Below, piece after piece: positions 8,590-15,735 of a stretch of 64,000 bases of DNA. The first letter of the stretch is position 1; each line of letters starts with the position of its first letter. The stretch is taken from positions 372,001-436,000 of the forward strand of contig JADKHI010000002.1 of assembly GCA_016721825.1 (NCBI GenBank), written 5' to 3'. The position numbers and the translations under genes were made by a program. Source of the stretch: Flavobacteriales bacterium (GTDB taxonomy: Bacteria > Bacteroidota > Bacteroidia > Flavobacteriales_F > PHOS-HE28). The notes beneath the pieces were generated by a model, which did not search any database, was not told where the DNA came from, and was given only the letters and a program-made list of their open reading frames with translations.

Positions 8590-9726
8590 TCAGTCCTTCA
8601 CCACCCGGAAAAAGCGGCCGCTGCCGTCCAGGAGCCGGATCACATAACTGCCGGTGTCCAGCGCCCCCATATCGATCGCGGCTGTACGTGCCGTGAACGA
8701 GCCGGAACGCACCGAACGCCCTGTGGCGTCCAGCAGCTCATAAGACGTTGAAATGTTCAAGCCTTCAATCTGGAGCAGCCCGGCACAAGGATTCGGCCAG
8801 GCCTGTAACGATAGGGCGCTCGGAGCCGTCATGCTCGTCGCAAGCTGCCCGCAACTGAAGTTCTGGAAGAAGCTCCAGATCTCCTGGCTCGCATCAATGT
8901 CCTGATTGGTGTTGCCGATGCCGCCTAATACGGCACTACTGCCCGGCCATTGGTGTCCTCCGCCGTTCACCTTCAGAAGCACCACTTCGCTACTTCCATC
9001 GCATGGTGTATACCCCTGCTTCTCGACCGTGCTGCCATCGCCCGTATCAATATCAGGAAGAGCGGTAATTACAGGTGTGGTTGGGCAGTTCAGAAGCCCG
9101 CTCCATTGCGCGATCACATCGCTTACACCGATGCCGCTGAAGATGCTGCCGTTGTAGCTGACGATGATGTCCGAAGTACCGTGGATCTGCATGACCGGGG
9201 TGGAATGCTGCGGTGCGCAGTCATCGGAAGCGTTGTTGCTCATGGTGCCGCTCACGGAGGCGATGGCCGCGAAACAGCGGGGGCTCTCGCATGCCAGACG
9301 GTGGCTAAGGAAACCGCCCGCCGAGAAGCCGCAGGAGTAGATGCGCGTTGTGTCGATGCCGAACTCCGCGGAAAGACTATCAGCCAGCGCATCGATGAAC
9401 CCTATGTCGTCCGCCGAGCTCCCACCTGGAAAACCGGAGTTCGTGTTCCATGCGTTGCCAACGCCGTTCGGGTAGGCCACGATGAAGTTGTTCGACTCCG
9501 CTACAGCGTTGAACTCGGTCACGTCCATGATCGTCTGGGCGCTCTGGGTGAATCCGTGCAGCACAAAGACCAGCGGCACGCTCTGGCCGACCTGATAGGT
9601 CGTCGGCACATACAGGATGTAGTCCCGCGTCAAGCCATCGTGCAGCATGGTCTCGTTGGTCTGCGCATGAAGGCTCCGGTAGGAGAGAAGGGCCAGGAAC
9701 AGCGTGAAGTAGAGTATTGGTTTCAT
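8590..9726 (-). CDS. Secreted PHB-depolymerase-like esterase with T9SS domain
   Basis: This 378-residue alpha/beta hydrolase is of the polyhydroxybutyrate depolymerase/feruloyl esterase type. It begins MKPILYFTLFLALLSYRSLHAQ, a Sec signal. The oxyanion region is LVFVLHGFTQSA. The nucleophile is Ser135 in GFSAGG, and the likely acid and base are Asp in HGTSDIIV and His in GGGHQWPG. The last 75 residues (LQAWPNPCAG... ending FRVVKD) form a type A T9SS sorting domain, so the enzyme should be exported and anchored or released at the cell surface. The ATG at 9726 is chosen over an upstream in-frame start because the signal peptide begins there. It sits between the ligase and helicase genes on the same strand. 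Confidence 0.9.
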   Translation of the reverse strand: MKPILYFTLFLALLSYRSLHAQTNETMLHDGLTRDYILYVPTTYQVGQSVPLVFVLHGFTQSAQTIMDVTEFNAVAESNNFIVAYPNGVGNAWNTNSGFPGGSSADDIGFIDALADSLSAEFGIDTTRIYSCGFSAGGFLSHRLACESPRCFAAIASVSGTMSNNASDDCAPQHSTPVMQIHGTSDIIVSYNGSIFSGIGVSDVIAQWSGLLNCPTTPVITALPDIDTGDGSTVEKQGYTPCDGSSEVVLLKVNGGGHQWPGSSAVLGGIGNTNQDIDASQEIWSFFQNFSCGQLATSMTAPSALSLQAWPNPCAGLLQIEGLNISTSYELLDATGRSVRSGSFTARTAAIDMGALDTGSYVIRLLDGSGRFFRVVKD

Positions 9727-9779
9727 GGTGGGTGGAACAAGCGAAGGTGGTGGAAGTTCGATGGAAAGTTCGTGTTCGA

Positions 9780-11391
9780 TCAGCTGATCAAGGCCTTCAG
9801 GTCGTCCAAGGTGTTCGCTTCGGACGCATTCTTGTCCCTTCGCCAACGCACAATACGCGGGAAGCGAACGGCCACACCGCTCTTATGTCGGCTGCTGGAG
9901 CTGATGCCTTCGAACGCGATCTCGAAGACCAATTGCGGTTCCACCTGTCGCACCGGACCAAAGCGTTCGACCGTGTTCTTCTTCACAAAGGCGTCCACCT
10001 CCTTCATTTCCGCATCAGTAAGGCCGCTGTAAGCCTTGGCGAAGGTGACGAGCTTGTCGTCCTGCCAAAGCCCGAAGGTGTGATCCGTGTAGAGGTCGGC
10101 TCTGCGGCCATGACCTTGCATGCTGAAAGTGAGGACCGCATCGATGGTCAATGGGTCCACCTTCCACTTCCACCAATCTCCACGCTTACGGCCTACCTCG
10201 TAAGTGCTCGAGCGGCGCTTGAGCATCAATCCTTCAATGCTCGTCGTTCGGGCATGTTCACGGTGTTGAACGATGTCCTGCCAAGAGGTGAAGGCGAGCT
10301 TGGAGGAAAGGAGCAACGCGGGATGCCCGGCTTCGAGCACCAACTTCTCCAAGAGCTCCCGTCGCTCAACCAAGGGACTTTGCCGGATGTCGACCTCCTT
10401 TGTTTTCGAGCAGGTCATACGCCATGAAGACCACCGGCACGTCCGCAAGGATCTTCTTTCCGACCGACTTGCGCCCGATGCGTTTCTGCATCTCCGCAAA
10501 GGGGAGCGGGGTGCCTTCCTTCCACGCGAGGATCTCGCCATCGAGCGCCGTGCCCTGTGGCAGCACCTCGCGCAACGCTTGGAATTCGGGGTACTTGTCG
10601 GTCACCAGTTCCTCCCCGCGGCTCCAGACATAGTGCTGATGTCCTCGTACGATCAGTTGTCCACGGATACCGTCCCACTTGTGCTCTGCCTGCCAGTCCT
10701 GCGGGTCGCCCAGTGGCAAGAGCTCCGGCAGTCCCGCACCGGCGGCACGTCCTTCCTCTCCTTCAAGCCCATAGGCGAGGTAGAAGGGGTAGGGGCGAGA
10801 AGCCTGATCCGCCGCGTTCTCCGCGAAGAGCAGGTCATGAAAGGTGGTGGTGTGCGGGCTCCAGTCGCCCATAAGGCGGTGCGCGATAGCGTCCTCCTCC
10901 AGTCCGGTGGCCTTGCTCAGGCCCTTCACCATGATCTTCTGGCTGACCCCGATCCGGAATCCGCCTGTGATGATCTTGTTGAAGACGAAGAGCTCCATGT
11001 TCGCAAGACCCGCCCAAGCGGCCTTCACGCGGTGAGACTTCTCCGGCTCGGTGAGCAGTTTCAGCCCCTCCACGTAATGCACCCATTCGGTGAGGCTTTG
11101 CGTGATGGGTTGCTCCAACTTGGCAATGTGAGTTACGGTCTCCGCGAAGTCACCGACCACATGATAGCTGGCCTCGAACAGCCAATCGGGAATGCCGCTT
11201 ACTTCGGCGGCCCATTGCCGCAGCTGCGTACTTGTGACAGGACGCTTAGGACGCCGACCACTGAGCAGAGCGATGGTCCACAGCTTGTCCGCATCAGTAG
11301 CCTCACTGAAATAGCGCGCCAGCGCATCGACCTTGGCGTTAGTGCCGGAAGTGGCGTCGAGTTCCTCAAAAAGCTGCGCGGCCCGTTTCAT
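9780..11391 (-). CDS. ATP-dependent DNA ligase (repair cassette), one frameshift
   Basis: This is a bacterial ATP-dependent DNA ligase of the cassette-associated family, about 536 residues when read across one frameshift. The N-terminal DNA-binding domain is followed by the adenylation motif KWDGIR (Lys at residue 238), motif III LDGEILAW, motif IV YDLLE, and motif V near the C-terminus (WWKWKVDP). At 10397-10398 the frame changes. Removing one base of the GG pair in AAAGGAGGTC restores ENKEVDIRQSPL, the expected family sequence, so I treat it as one gene. It overlaps the exonuclease gene by 4 nt. The break could be a sequencing error or a recent inactivation. Confidence 0.9.
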
Positions 11392-12452
11392 AGGACTTCG
11401 GGCGAAGTTGGAGGTGGATCTGCGATGCGACCGCCATCCACGACGTCGGTGCCTGGTTCCGCGCCACCATCACCAGAGAATTCGGTGCTTTCCGCCGTTG
11501 CGTCATACCCGACACTTCGCAGGTACTGACTGAACACCTCCGTATAACCATGTGTAGCGATGATGCGTTCGGCCCCCGTTTCCTTCACGGCCAGCAGGAG
11601 CGCATCCCAATCGGCATGATCGCTGAGCACGAAACCCTTGTCGATGTTTCCCCTTCGCCGCCAACCGCGCAACTGCATCCAACCACTGGCCATCGCGGTG
11701 GCATAGGGTTTCATCTTACCTGTCCAGGGTGTACCAATGGCGCTACCCGGAGTGATCACCAGCGCATGCCGGAAGCGCTCCTTCGGTGTGTCCTTGGTGA
11801 TCAGCTCCCACGCAGGAAGTTGAAGCCCGGCCGCCTCCAGCACGGTGTTCATGTTCGCCACAGCACCATGCACCAGGATGGGGCCGATGCTGGGATCCAC
11901 ACCCTTGAGCACCCGTTGAGCTTTGCCCAAGCTGTAGGCACTGATGATGCTGCATATGTTGTTCACAGCGTTCTGTCGCCACCAGGCGTTCATCTCTGCG
12001 AAGACCTGTTCCGGTTCAGGCCAGCGGTAGATGGGGAGCCCGAAGGTGCATTCGGTGATGAAGGTGTCGCATTTCACCGGTTCATAGGCGTCGCTCACCC
12101 CGTCCGCCGCTCGCTTATGGTCGCCTGTGGCCACGCAGACCTCGCCCTTGTGCTCAACGCGGACCTGAACGCTTCCTGGAATGTGACCTGCGGGATGAAA
12201 GCTGAACTGGACCCCATTGATCGTCACGGACCCGCCGCGGTCAAGCGTATCAATGCGTAGATCTTCGCCGAGGCGTGCCTGCAACAAGGGCTTGGTCACT
12301 GGGCTGCACAGGTAGTGCCCATGTCCCCGACGGGCATGATCGCTGTGGGCATGAGTGATCAGGGCCTTATCCACGCTTCGCCAGGGGTCGATGTACACAT
12401 CGGCCTGCGCGCAGTGGATGCCACGGGGGCTGAATGAGAGCAGAGGGACCAT
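11388..12452 (-). CDS. Ligase-associated MBL-fold exonuclease
   Basis: This 354-residue metallo-beta-lactamase-fold protein is of the ligase-associated exonuclease family, related to SNM1/CPSF nucleases. The metal motif HAHSDH (residues 34-39) follows IDPW and VDKALIT. Further motifs are GDHKR, ITECTFGLP and FVLSDHADWDAL. The family acts as a metal-dependent DNA exonuclease in the four-gene repair cassette. It is the first gene of the minus-strand run: the ligase ATG overlaps its stop by 4 nt. Upstream is a divergent intergenic region shared with the zinc-ribbon gene. Confidence 0.93.
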   Translation of the reverse strand: MVPLLSFSPRGIHCAQADVYIDPWRSVDKALITHAHSDHARRGHGHYLCSPVTKPLLQARLGEDLRIDTLDRGGSVTINGVQFSFHPAGHIPGSVQVRVEHKGEVCVATGDHKRAADGVSDAYEPVKCDTFITECTFGLPIYRWPEPEQVFAEMNAWWRQNAVNNICSIISAYSLGKAQRVLKGVDPSIGPILVHGAVANMNTVLEAAGLQLPAWELITKDTPKERFRHALVITPGSAIGTPWTGKMKPYATAMASGWMQLRGWRRRGNIDKGFVLSDHADWDALLLAVKETGAERIIATHGYTEVFSQYLRSVGYDATAESTEFSGDGGAEPGTDVVDGGRIADPPPTSPEVL

Positions 12453-12535
12453 GGTCTTGACGAACTACCCGTCAGCATAGGAAGTTCCAAGATGGGCACG
12501 AAGCGCGCCCGCTACAACGGTTCGGCGTCGTTTTC

Positions 12536-12543
12536 TACATTGG
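12536..12543 (+). promoter_or_regulatory. Putative -7 box for the zinc-ribbon gene
   Basis: TACATTGG lies 25 nt before the ATG at 12569 and resembles the TAnnTTTG box with one mismatch. Confidence 0.35.
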
Positions 12544-12568
12544 CACTTCACCAGACCGGAATTCCGCC

Positions 12569-12973
12569 ATGCCCGTAGCCATCGCCGAGAAGTTATGCCT
12601 GGAGTGCGGCGAGCCGATCAAAGGGCGCACCGACAAGAAGTTCTGCTCGGATGCTTGCCGCAACATCTATCATTATCACGCCAACAACGCGCCGATCAAC
12701 TACGTGCGCAACGTGGTGAACATCCTGAAGAGGAACCGCAGGGTGTTGAGCGAACTGAACGACGGGCGGGAAGGCACGAAAAAAGTGCACCGGGACAAGC
12801 TGGTCGAGCGCGGCTACAACTTCATGTACCACACCAACATCTACCGCACCAAAGCAGGCAACACTTACGTGTTCTGCTTCGAGCACGGGTACTTGGAGCT
12901 CAGCGAGAACTGGTTCACCCTCGTGCGAAGGGACGAATACTTGGAACGGTCCGGGGACGCGAAACCGGACTAA
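12569..12973 (+). CDS. Zinc-ribbon conserved hypothetical protein
   Basis: This 134-residue cytoplasmic protein has an N-terminal zinc ribbon: two cysteines in CLECGEPI (residues 10 and 13) and two in FCSDACRN (26 and 30). The remainder is basic and helical, with NYVRNVVNILKRNRRVLSELN, then a compact C-terminal part (TYVFCFEHGYLEL). Its layout resembles conserved Bacteroidota proteins of unknown role. It stands alone on the plus strand between the divergent repair operon and a convergent small gene whose stop codon lies 9 nt away. Confidence 0.85.
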   Translation: MPVAIAEKLCLECGEPIKGRTDKKFCSDACRNIYHYHANNAPINYVRNVVNILKRNRRVLSELNDGREGTKKVHRDKLVERGYNFMYHTNIYRTKAGNTYVFCFEHGYLELSENWFTLVRRDEYLERSGDAKPD

Positions 12974-12982
12974 GAAGGGCTT

Positions 12983-13108
12983 CTAGCAGCCAGCCCAGAT
13001 CAACAGGATCACGGCAGCGAAGCAGCAGAGGGCAAAGACGACCGGCGCACCGATCTCGTTCTGTTCAGCTTCTTCAGGGAAATGCCCTTCGTGGTGGTGG
13101 TCTGCCAT
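12983..13108 (-). CDS. Small (41-residue) single-pass membrane protein
   Basis: A 42-codon frame on the minus strand starts at ATG 13108 and ends TAG at 12983. The peptide begins MADHHHEGHF, continues with an acidic PEEAEQNE stretch, and ends in a hydrophobic segment of about 18 residues (VVFALCCFAAVILLIW) then AGC. A perfect TATATTTG box lies 19 nt upstream, which supports real expression. Charged His/Glu-rich N-terminus plus one membrane helix suggests a small membrane-complex subunit, but that is a guess. The gene has not been matched to a known family. Confidence 0.6.
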   Translation of the reverse strand: MADHHHEGHFPEEAEQNEIGAPVVFALCCFAAVILLIWAGC

Positions 13109-13127
13109 GGCGTTATGTATCGTGCGG

Positions 13128-13135
13128 CAAATATA
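13128..13135 (-). promoter_or_regulatory. -7 box for the 41-residue membrane protein
   Basis: TATATTTG on the minus strand is an exact TAnnTTTG match, 19 nt before the ATG at 13108. Confidence 0.6.
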
Positions 13136-13221
13136 TCCGCATCAGCCAATGGTAGCGCGTTGCTCATCGAAGTGCTCACCAACAAGAGGCGGTGGATCAC
13201 CGCAGAAGGCCTGGCCAGCTC

Positions 13222-13413
13222 TCAGTTCATGCTGAACGTGGGCTGCCGCAACACCATGCGTGCGATCACATGGGCCTCGTTGGCCCGCATCCGTCTCACG
13301 ATCGCGCTCACCTGTTCGTCCAGCTCACGGTCGCTCAACTTGCTCAGGTCCTTGTACACCGGAAGGCTGTTCCGGCTCTTGAGGATCAAGGCTATTTTGT
13401 AGGCGCGTGACAT
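13222..13413 (-). CDS. Small hypothetical protein, 63 residues
   Basis: A 63-residue frame begins MSRAYKIALILKSRNSLP and is followed by a charged, helical stretch (DLSKLSDRELDEQVSAIVRR). AGGAA lies immediately upstream of the ATG. Composition is protein-like and no longer frame competes on either strand. No family is recognised and no clear -7 box is visible upstream, so this is a moderate-confidence call. Confidence 0.45.
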   Translation of the reverse strand: MSRAYKIALILKSRNSLPVYKDLSKLSDRELDEQVSAIVRRMRANEAHVIARMVLRQPTFSMN

Positions 13414-13635
13414 GGTTCCTGTTCAATAGACGTGTCAACAGGAGGGAAGGATGCCTCCGAACCCTGCCGATCGGACCGAAGGGGCATTCCGGCTGGTGAA
13501 CGGTCGTTCCTGGCAGAGGAAGTGCGGTCAGCTGCCTTAGGGGCTCCGATCGAAGCCCAGCTCGCCTCGCTCGGGGGGGCTACTGTCGCCCTAGCTCAAG
13601 GCCATCAAGGATCGCCCTCTCTTCGGTCGGGCCTG

Positions 13636-13734
13636 TTCACGCCCGTCTTGCTCAAGCTGCGCTTGGCTCGGACAGCATGAAAAAGCCCCGGTGACTTCGT
13701 CACCAGGGCTAGGTCTGGTCGGGGTGAGAGGATT
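13636..13734. repeat. Partial duplicate of tRNA-Pro 3' end and terminator (copy 1)
   Basis: This 99-base segment matches 13806-13905 nearly base for base; differences are a small indel and a few substitutions near GCCCGTC and GGCTCGG. On the minus strand it holds the last 15 or so bases of a tRNA-Pro, the CCA and the terminator hairpin, but no 5' part of the tRNA. Homology stops at GATT, inside the T arm. Confidence 0.85.
13680..13710 (-). terminator. Duplicate copy of the tRNA-Pro terminator
   Basis: On the minus strand AGCCCTGGTGA, a CGAAG loop and TCACCGGGGCT are followed by five T. It is identical to the functional copy at 13851 but has no intact gene upstream. Confidence 0.6.
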
Positions 13735-13805
13735 GGCCGAGAACGGCCTTTCCTAAGGGGGGCTTCATACGCAAGCCCAGGACGCTGCTGCGCATCGTCG
13801 GCGTC

Positions 13806-13905
13806 TTCACGCCCGTCCTCGCTCAAGCTGCGCTTGGCTCGGCCGGCATGAAAAAGCCCCGGTGACTTCGTCACCAGGGCTAGGTCTGGTCGGGGTGAGA
13901 GGATT
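13806..13905. repeat. tRNA-Pro 3' end and terminator (copy 2, attached to the intact tRNA)
   Basis: This is the partner of the repeat at 13636-13734. This copy is contiguous with the intact tRNA-Pro gene, so it is the likely parent of the duplication. Confidence 0.85.
13851..13881 (-). terminator. Terminator of tRNA-Pro
   Basis: The minus-strand hairpin AGCCC(T)GGTGA/TCACCGGGGCT with a short loop and a T5 tract begins 6 nt after the encoded CCA end. Confidence 0.85.
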
Positions 13906-13963
13906 CGAACCTCCGGCCTCTACGTCCCGAACGTAGCGCTCTACCGGGCTGAGCCACACCCCG
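13887..13963 (-). tRNA. tRNA-Pro(CGG), CCA encoded
   Basis: On the minus strand a 7-bp acceptor stem CGGGGTG/CACCCCG is closed by discriminator A and an encoded CCA. The D arm has GGCTCAG...GGTAGAGC. The anticodon arm is CTACG-TTCGGGA-CGTAG, giving anticodon CGG (Pro), and the T loop is GGTTCGAATCC. Length is 77 nt. The 3' end is partly duplicated 171 bases downstream. Confidence 0.96.
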
Positions 13964-14022
13964 AATCGGGTCCGCAGGCCTTTCGGCGAGCGGGCCGCAA
14001 AGATAAGAGGTTCAGGGAACGA

Positions 14023-14733
14023 TCAGGCGTCGTACTTGTAGCCGATGCCCTTTACGGTCTTGATTCGCTCATCCCCGATCTTCTCGCGGAGCTTGCGGAT
14101 GTGCACGTCGATGGTGCGTTCACCAACGAACAGATCGCTTCCCCAGATGTGGGAGTAGATCTCGTCACGCTTGAAGACCTTGCCGGGCTTGCTCATCAAC
14201 AACACCAACAGTTCGAACTCCTTCTTGGGCAACTGGATCTCCTCCTTGCCCTTGTAGACGAGCACGCGCTCAAGGTCGATCTTGATACCGTTGGATTCCA
14301 GGATCTGGGTCTCGGAGCGTTCGCCGGTGGAACGCTTCAGCAGGGCCTTGACCTTGCTCACGAACACCTTTGGCCTTACGGGCTTGGTAATGTAGTCATC
14401 GGCACCGGCATCAAAGCCTGCGATCTGGCTGTAGTCCTCGCCGCGGGCGGTAAGGAAGGTGATCAGCGTGTGCTTGAACTCGGGCAGGGCTCGCAAGGTG
14501 GTGCATACCTCCACGCCGTCCATGCCGGGCATCATGATGTCGAGCACAACGAGGTCCGGTCGCTCTGTCTTCGCGATCTTCACGGCATCTTTGCCGTTGT
14601 TCGCCACGAGCACCTTCAGGCCTTCGCGCTCCAGATTGTAACGAAGCAGCTCAAGGATGTCCGGCTCATCGTCCACCAGCAACACCTTCTGTATCATTCC
14701 TCCCGCCATCAGTTCGTCCATAGTTCGCTGCAA
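14023..14733 (-). CDS. PhoB/OmpR-family response regulator
   Basis: This is a two-component response regulator with an N-terminal receiver (phosphoacceptor Asp in LVVLDIMMPGMDG, acidic pair DDEPD, conserved Thr in FLTARGE and Lys in DDYITKP) and a C-terminal winged-helix DNA-binding domain (ELLVLLMSKPGKVFKRDEIYSHIWG, RTIDVHIRKLREKIGD). The closest architecture is PhoB/RprY. The N-terminus is uncertain: ATG 14733 or the more family-like ATG 14697 (MIQKVLLVDDEPD). A TATATTTG box lies at 14773-14780. No sensor kinase gene is adjacent, so its partner is encoded elsewhere. Confidence 0.95.
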   Translation of the reverse strand: MQRTMDELMAGGMIQKVLLVDDEPDILELLRYNLEREGLKVLVANNGKDAVKIAKTERPDLVVLDIMMPGMDGVEVCTTLRALPEFKHTLITFLTARGEDYSQIAGFDAGADDYITKPVRPKVFVSKVKALLKRSTGERSETQILESNGIKIDLERVLVYKGKEEIQLPKKEFELLVLLMSKPGKVFKRDEIYSHIWGSDLFVGERTIDVHIRKLREKIGDERIKTVKGIGYKYDA

Positions 14734-14772
14734 AGGAATAGGGGGTGTGAAGGGAGGGTGTTAAGGCCTGAT

Positions 14773-14780
14773 CAAATATA
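14773..14780 (-). promoter_or_regulatory. -7 box for the response regulator gene
   Basis: TATATTTG on the minus strand is an exact TAnnTTTG match, 39 nt before ATG 14733 and 75 nt before ATG 14697. Confidence 0.6.
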
Positions 14781-14828
14781 GGTTAAGCCCTTCAGGGTCG
14801 AAGGAAGACCAGGCCTCGCGCCAAGTCC

Positions 14829-14836
14829 TATTTTCG
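14829..14836 (+). promoter_or_regulatory. -7 box for tRNA-Gly
   Basis: TATTTTCG ends 9 nt before the first base of the tRNA, the spacing expected for a start just upstream of the mature 5' end. Confidence 0.6.
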
Positions 14837-14845
14837 CACCCTCAA

Positions 14846-14918
14846 GCGGGAGTAGCTCAGTTGGTAGAGCATCAGCTTCCCAAGCTGAGGGTCGCGGGTT
14901 CGAATCCCGTTTCCCGCT
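14846..14918 (+). tRNA. tRNA-Gly(CCC)
   Basis: A 73-nt cloverleaf: acceptor GCGGGAG/TTCCCGC (one G-U), D arm AGCTCAGTTGGTAGAGC, anticodon arm TCAGC-TTCCCAA-GCTGA giving anticodon CCC, and T loop GGTTCGAATCC. CCA is not encoded, unlike the nearby tRNA-Pro. A terminator follows at once. Confidence 0.95.
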
Positions 14919-14922
14919 CAAA

Positions 14923-14950
14923 GGCCCCGGAACATCGGGGCCTTGCATTT
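14923..14950 (+). terminator. Terminator of tRNA-Gly
   Basis: GGCCCCG and CGGGGCC form a 7-bp stem with a GAACAT loop, followed by TTGCATTTT. Confidence 0.8.
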
Positions 14951-15023
14951 TCGGCGCGGTGGTTAACAGATGATAACACGGGACATCGCACAAGAAGTGG
15001 GCTCAAGCGTTGTTCATCGCACA

Positions 15024-15698
15024 ATGATCCAACGACCAGTCGTCATGCTCATTCCCATTTCGCTCCTGTCCAGTGCGCTCACCTTTGTGGCGTGCGAGGC
15101 ACCACCGAACACCACACCCAAGAACGAACGTACCATGGACAACGAAGTACAAGCCTCGACCCCAGGATCGGATACCGCCACCTTCGGCGCTGGTTGCTTC
15201 TGGTGTGTGGAGGCCGTGTTCAGCGAGATGAAGGGCGTGAGCAAGGTGGTCTCCGGCTACGCTGGGGGAACGGTGGTCGACCCGACGTACAAGCAGGTGT
15301 GTACCGGAACGACCGGCCATGCCGAGGTGGCTCGTATCATCTACGACCCGAAGGTGGTGACCTTCGACGAGCTATTGGAGGTCTTCTGGCAGACGCACGA
15401 CCCTACGACGCTCAACAGCCAAGGTGCGGATGTTGGAACCCAGTATCGCTCGGTGATCTTCTACCACAACGTGGAGCAACAGCGGACCGCCGAGCACTAC
15501 AAGGCCGAGCTGGACAAGAGCGGTGCCTTCAACAAGCCCATTGTCACCGAGATCTCCCCACTGCCAACTTTCTACGCGGCGGAGAACTACCACCAGGAGT
15601 ATTACGCGCAGAACCCCGACCAGGGCTATTGCCAGTACGTGATCCGACCGAAGGTGGAGAAGTTCCGCAAGGCCTTTGCCAACAAGCTGAAGCCCTAG
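15024..15698 (+). CDS. msrA: Peptide-methionine (S)-S-oxide reductase MsrA, lipoprotein
   Basis: MsrA reduces the S-epimer of methionine sulfoxide in proteins. The catalytic Cys is residue 58 in the signature GCFWC, followed by the conserved GYAGG and GHAEV motifs, QYRSVIFYH and a C-terminal GYCQYVI that can supply a resolving Cys. The chosen ATG (15024) gives MIQRPVVMLIPISLLSSALTF followed by VAC, a lipoprotein signal with Cys24, so the enzyme should act in the periplasm or outer membrane on exported proteins. An upstream in-frame ATG at 14970 would bury the signal and is less likely. It is monocistronic on the plus strand. Confidence 0.95.
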   Translation: MIQRPVVMLIPISLLSSALTFVACEAPPNTTPKNERTMDNEVQASTPGSDTATFGAGCFWCVEAVFSEMKGVSKVVSGYAGGTVVDPTYKQVCTGTTGHAEVARIIYDPKVVTFDELLEVFWQTHDPTTLNSQGADVGTQYRSVIFYHNVEQQRTAEHYKAELDKSGAFNKPIVTEISPLPTFYAAENYHQEYYAQNPDQGYCQYVIRPKVEKFRKAFANKLKP

Positions 15699-15704
15699 CT
15701 CGCC

Positions 15705-15712
15705 TACCTTCG
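15705..15712 (+). promoter_or_regulatory. -7 box for the 246-residue exported protein gene
   Basis: TACCTTCG lies 23 nt before ATG 15736, overlapping the region just after the msrA stop. Confidence 0.5.
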
Positions 15713-15735
15713 GCGGCCGAATACAACCGGTCCGC

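Larger units (their letters stand above)
13414..13886. other. Gene-free stretch with a duplicated tRNA-Pro 3' flank
   Basis: I see no convincing gene in these 473 bases. The left part (13414-13635) has no recognised content. The right part contains two copies of a roughly 100-base segment made of a tRNA-Pro 3' tail, its terminator and about 45 bases of further flank; they are listed separately. Confidence 0.6.

Noticed and set aside
10273..11529. Long plus-strand frame (418 codons) opposite the ligase gene
   Set aside because: It is antisense to clearly conserved ligase sequence and has no family features, so it is a shadow of GC-rich coding sequence.
12593..12886. 97-codon minus-strand frame opposite the zinc-ribbon gene
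   Set aside because: The plus-strand gene has conserved Cys pairs and a plausible start; this frame is antisense to it.
13432..13680. Plus-strand frame of 82 codons
   Set aside because: It runs into the tRNA repeat and has no family features or promoter.
13605..13874. Minus-strand frame with duplicated AKRSLS-like segments
   Set aside because: The repeated peptide comes from the duplicated tRNA terminator flank, not from a gene.
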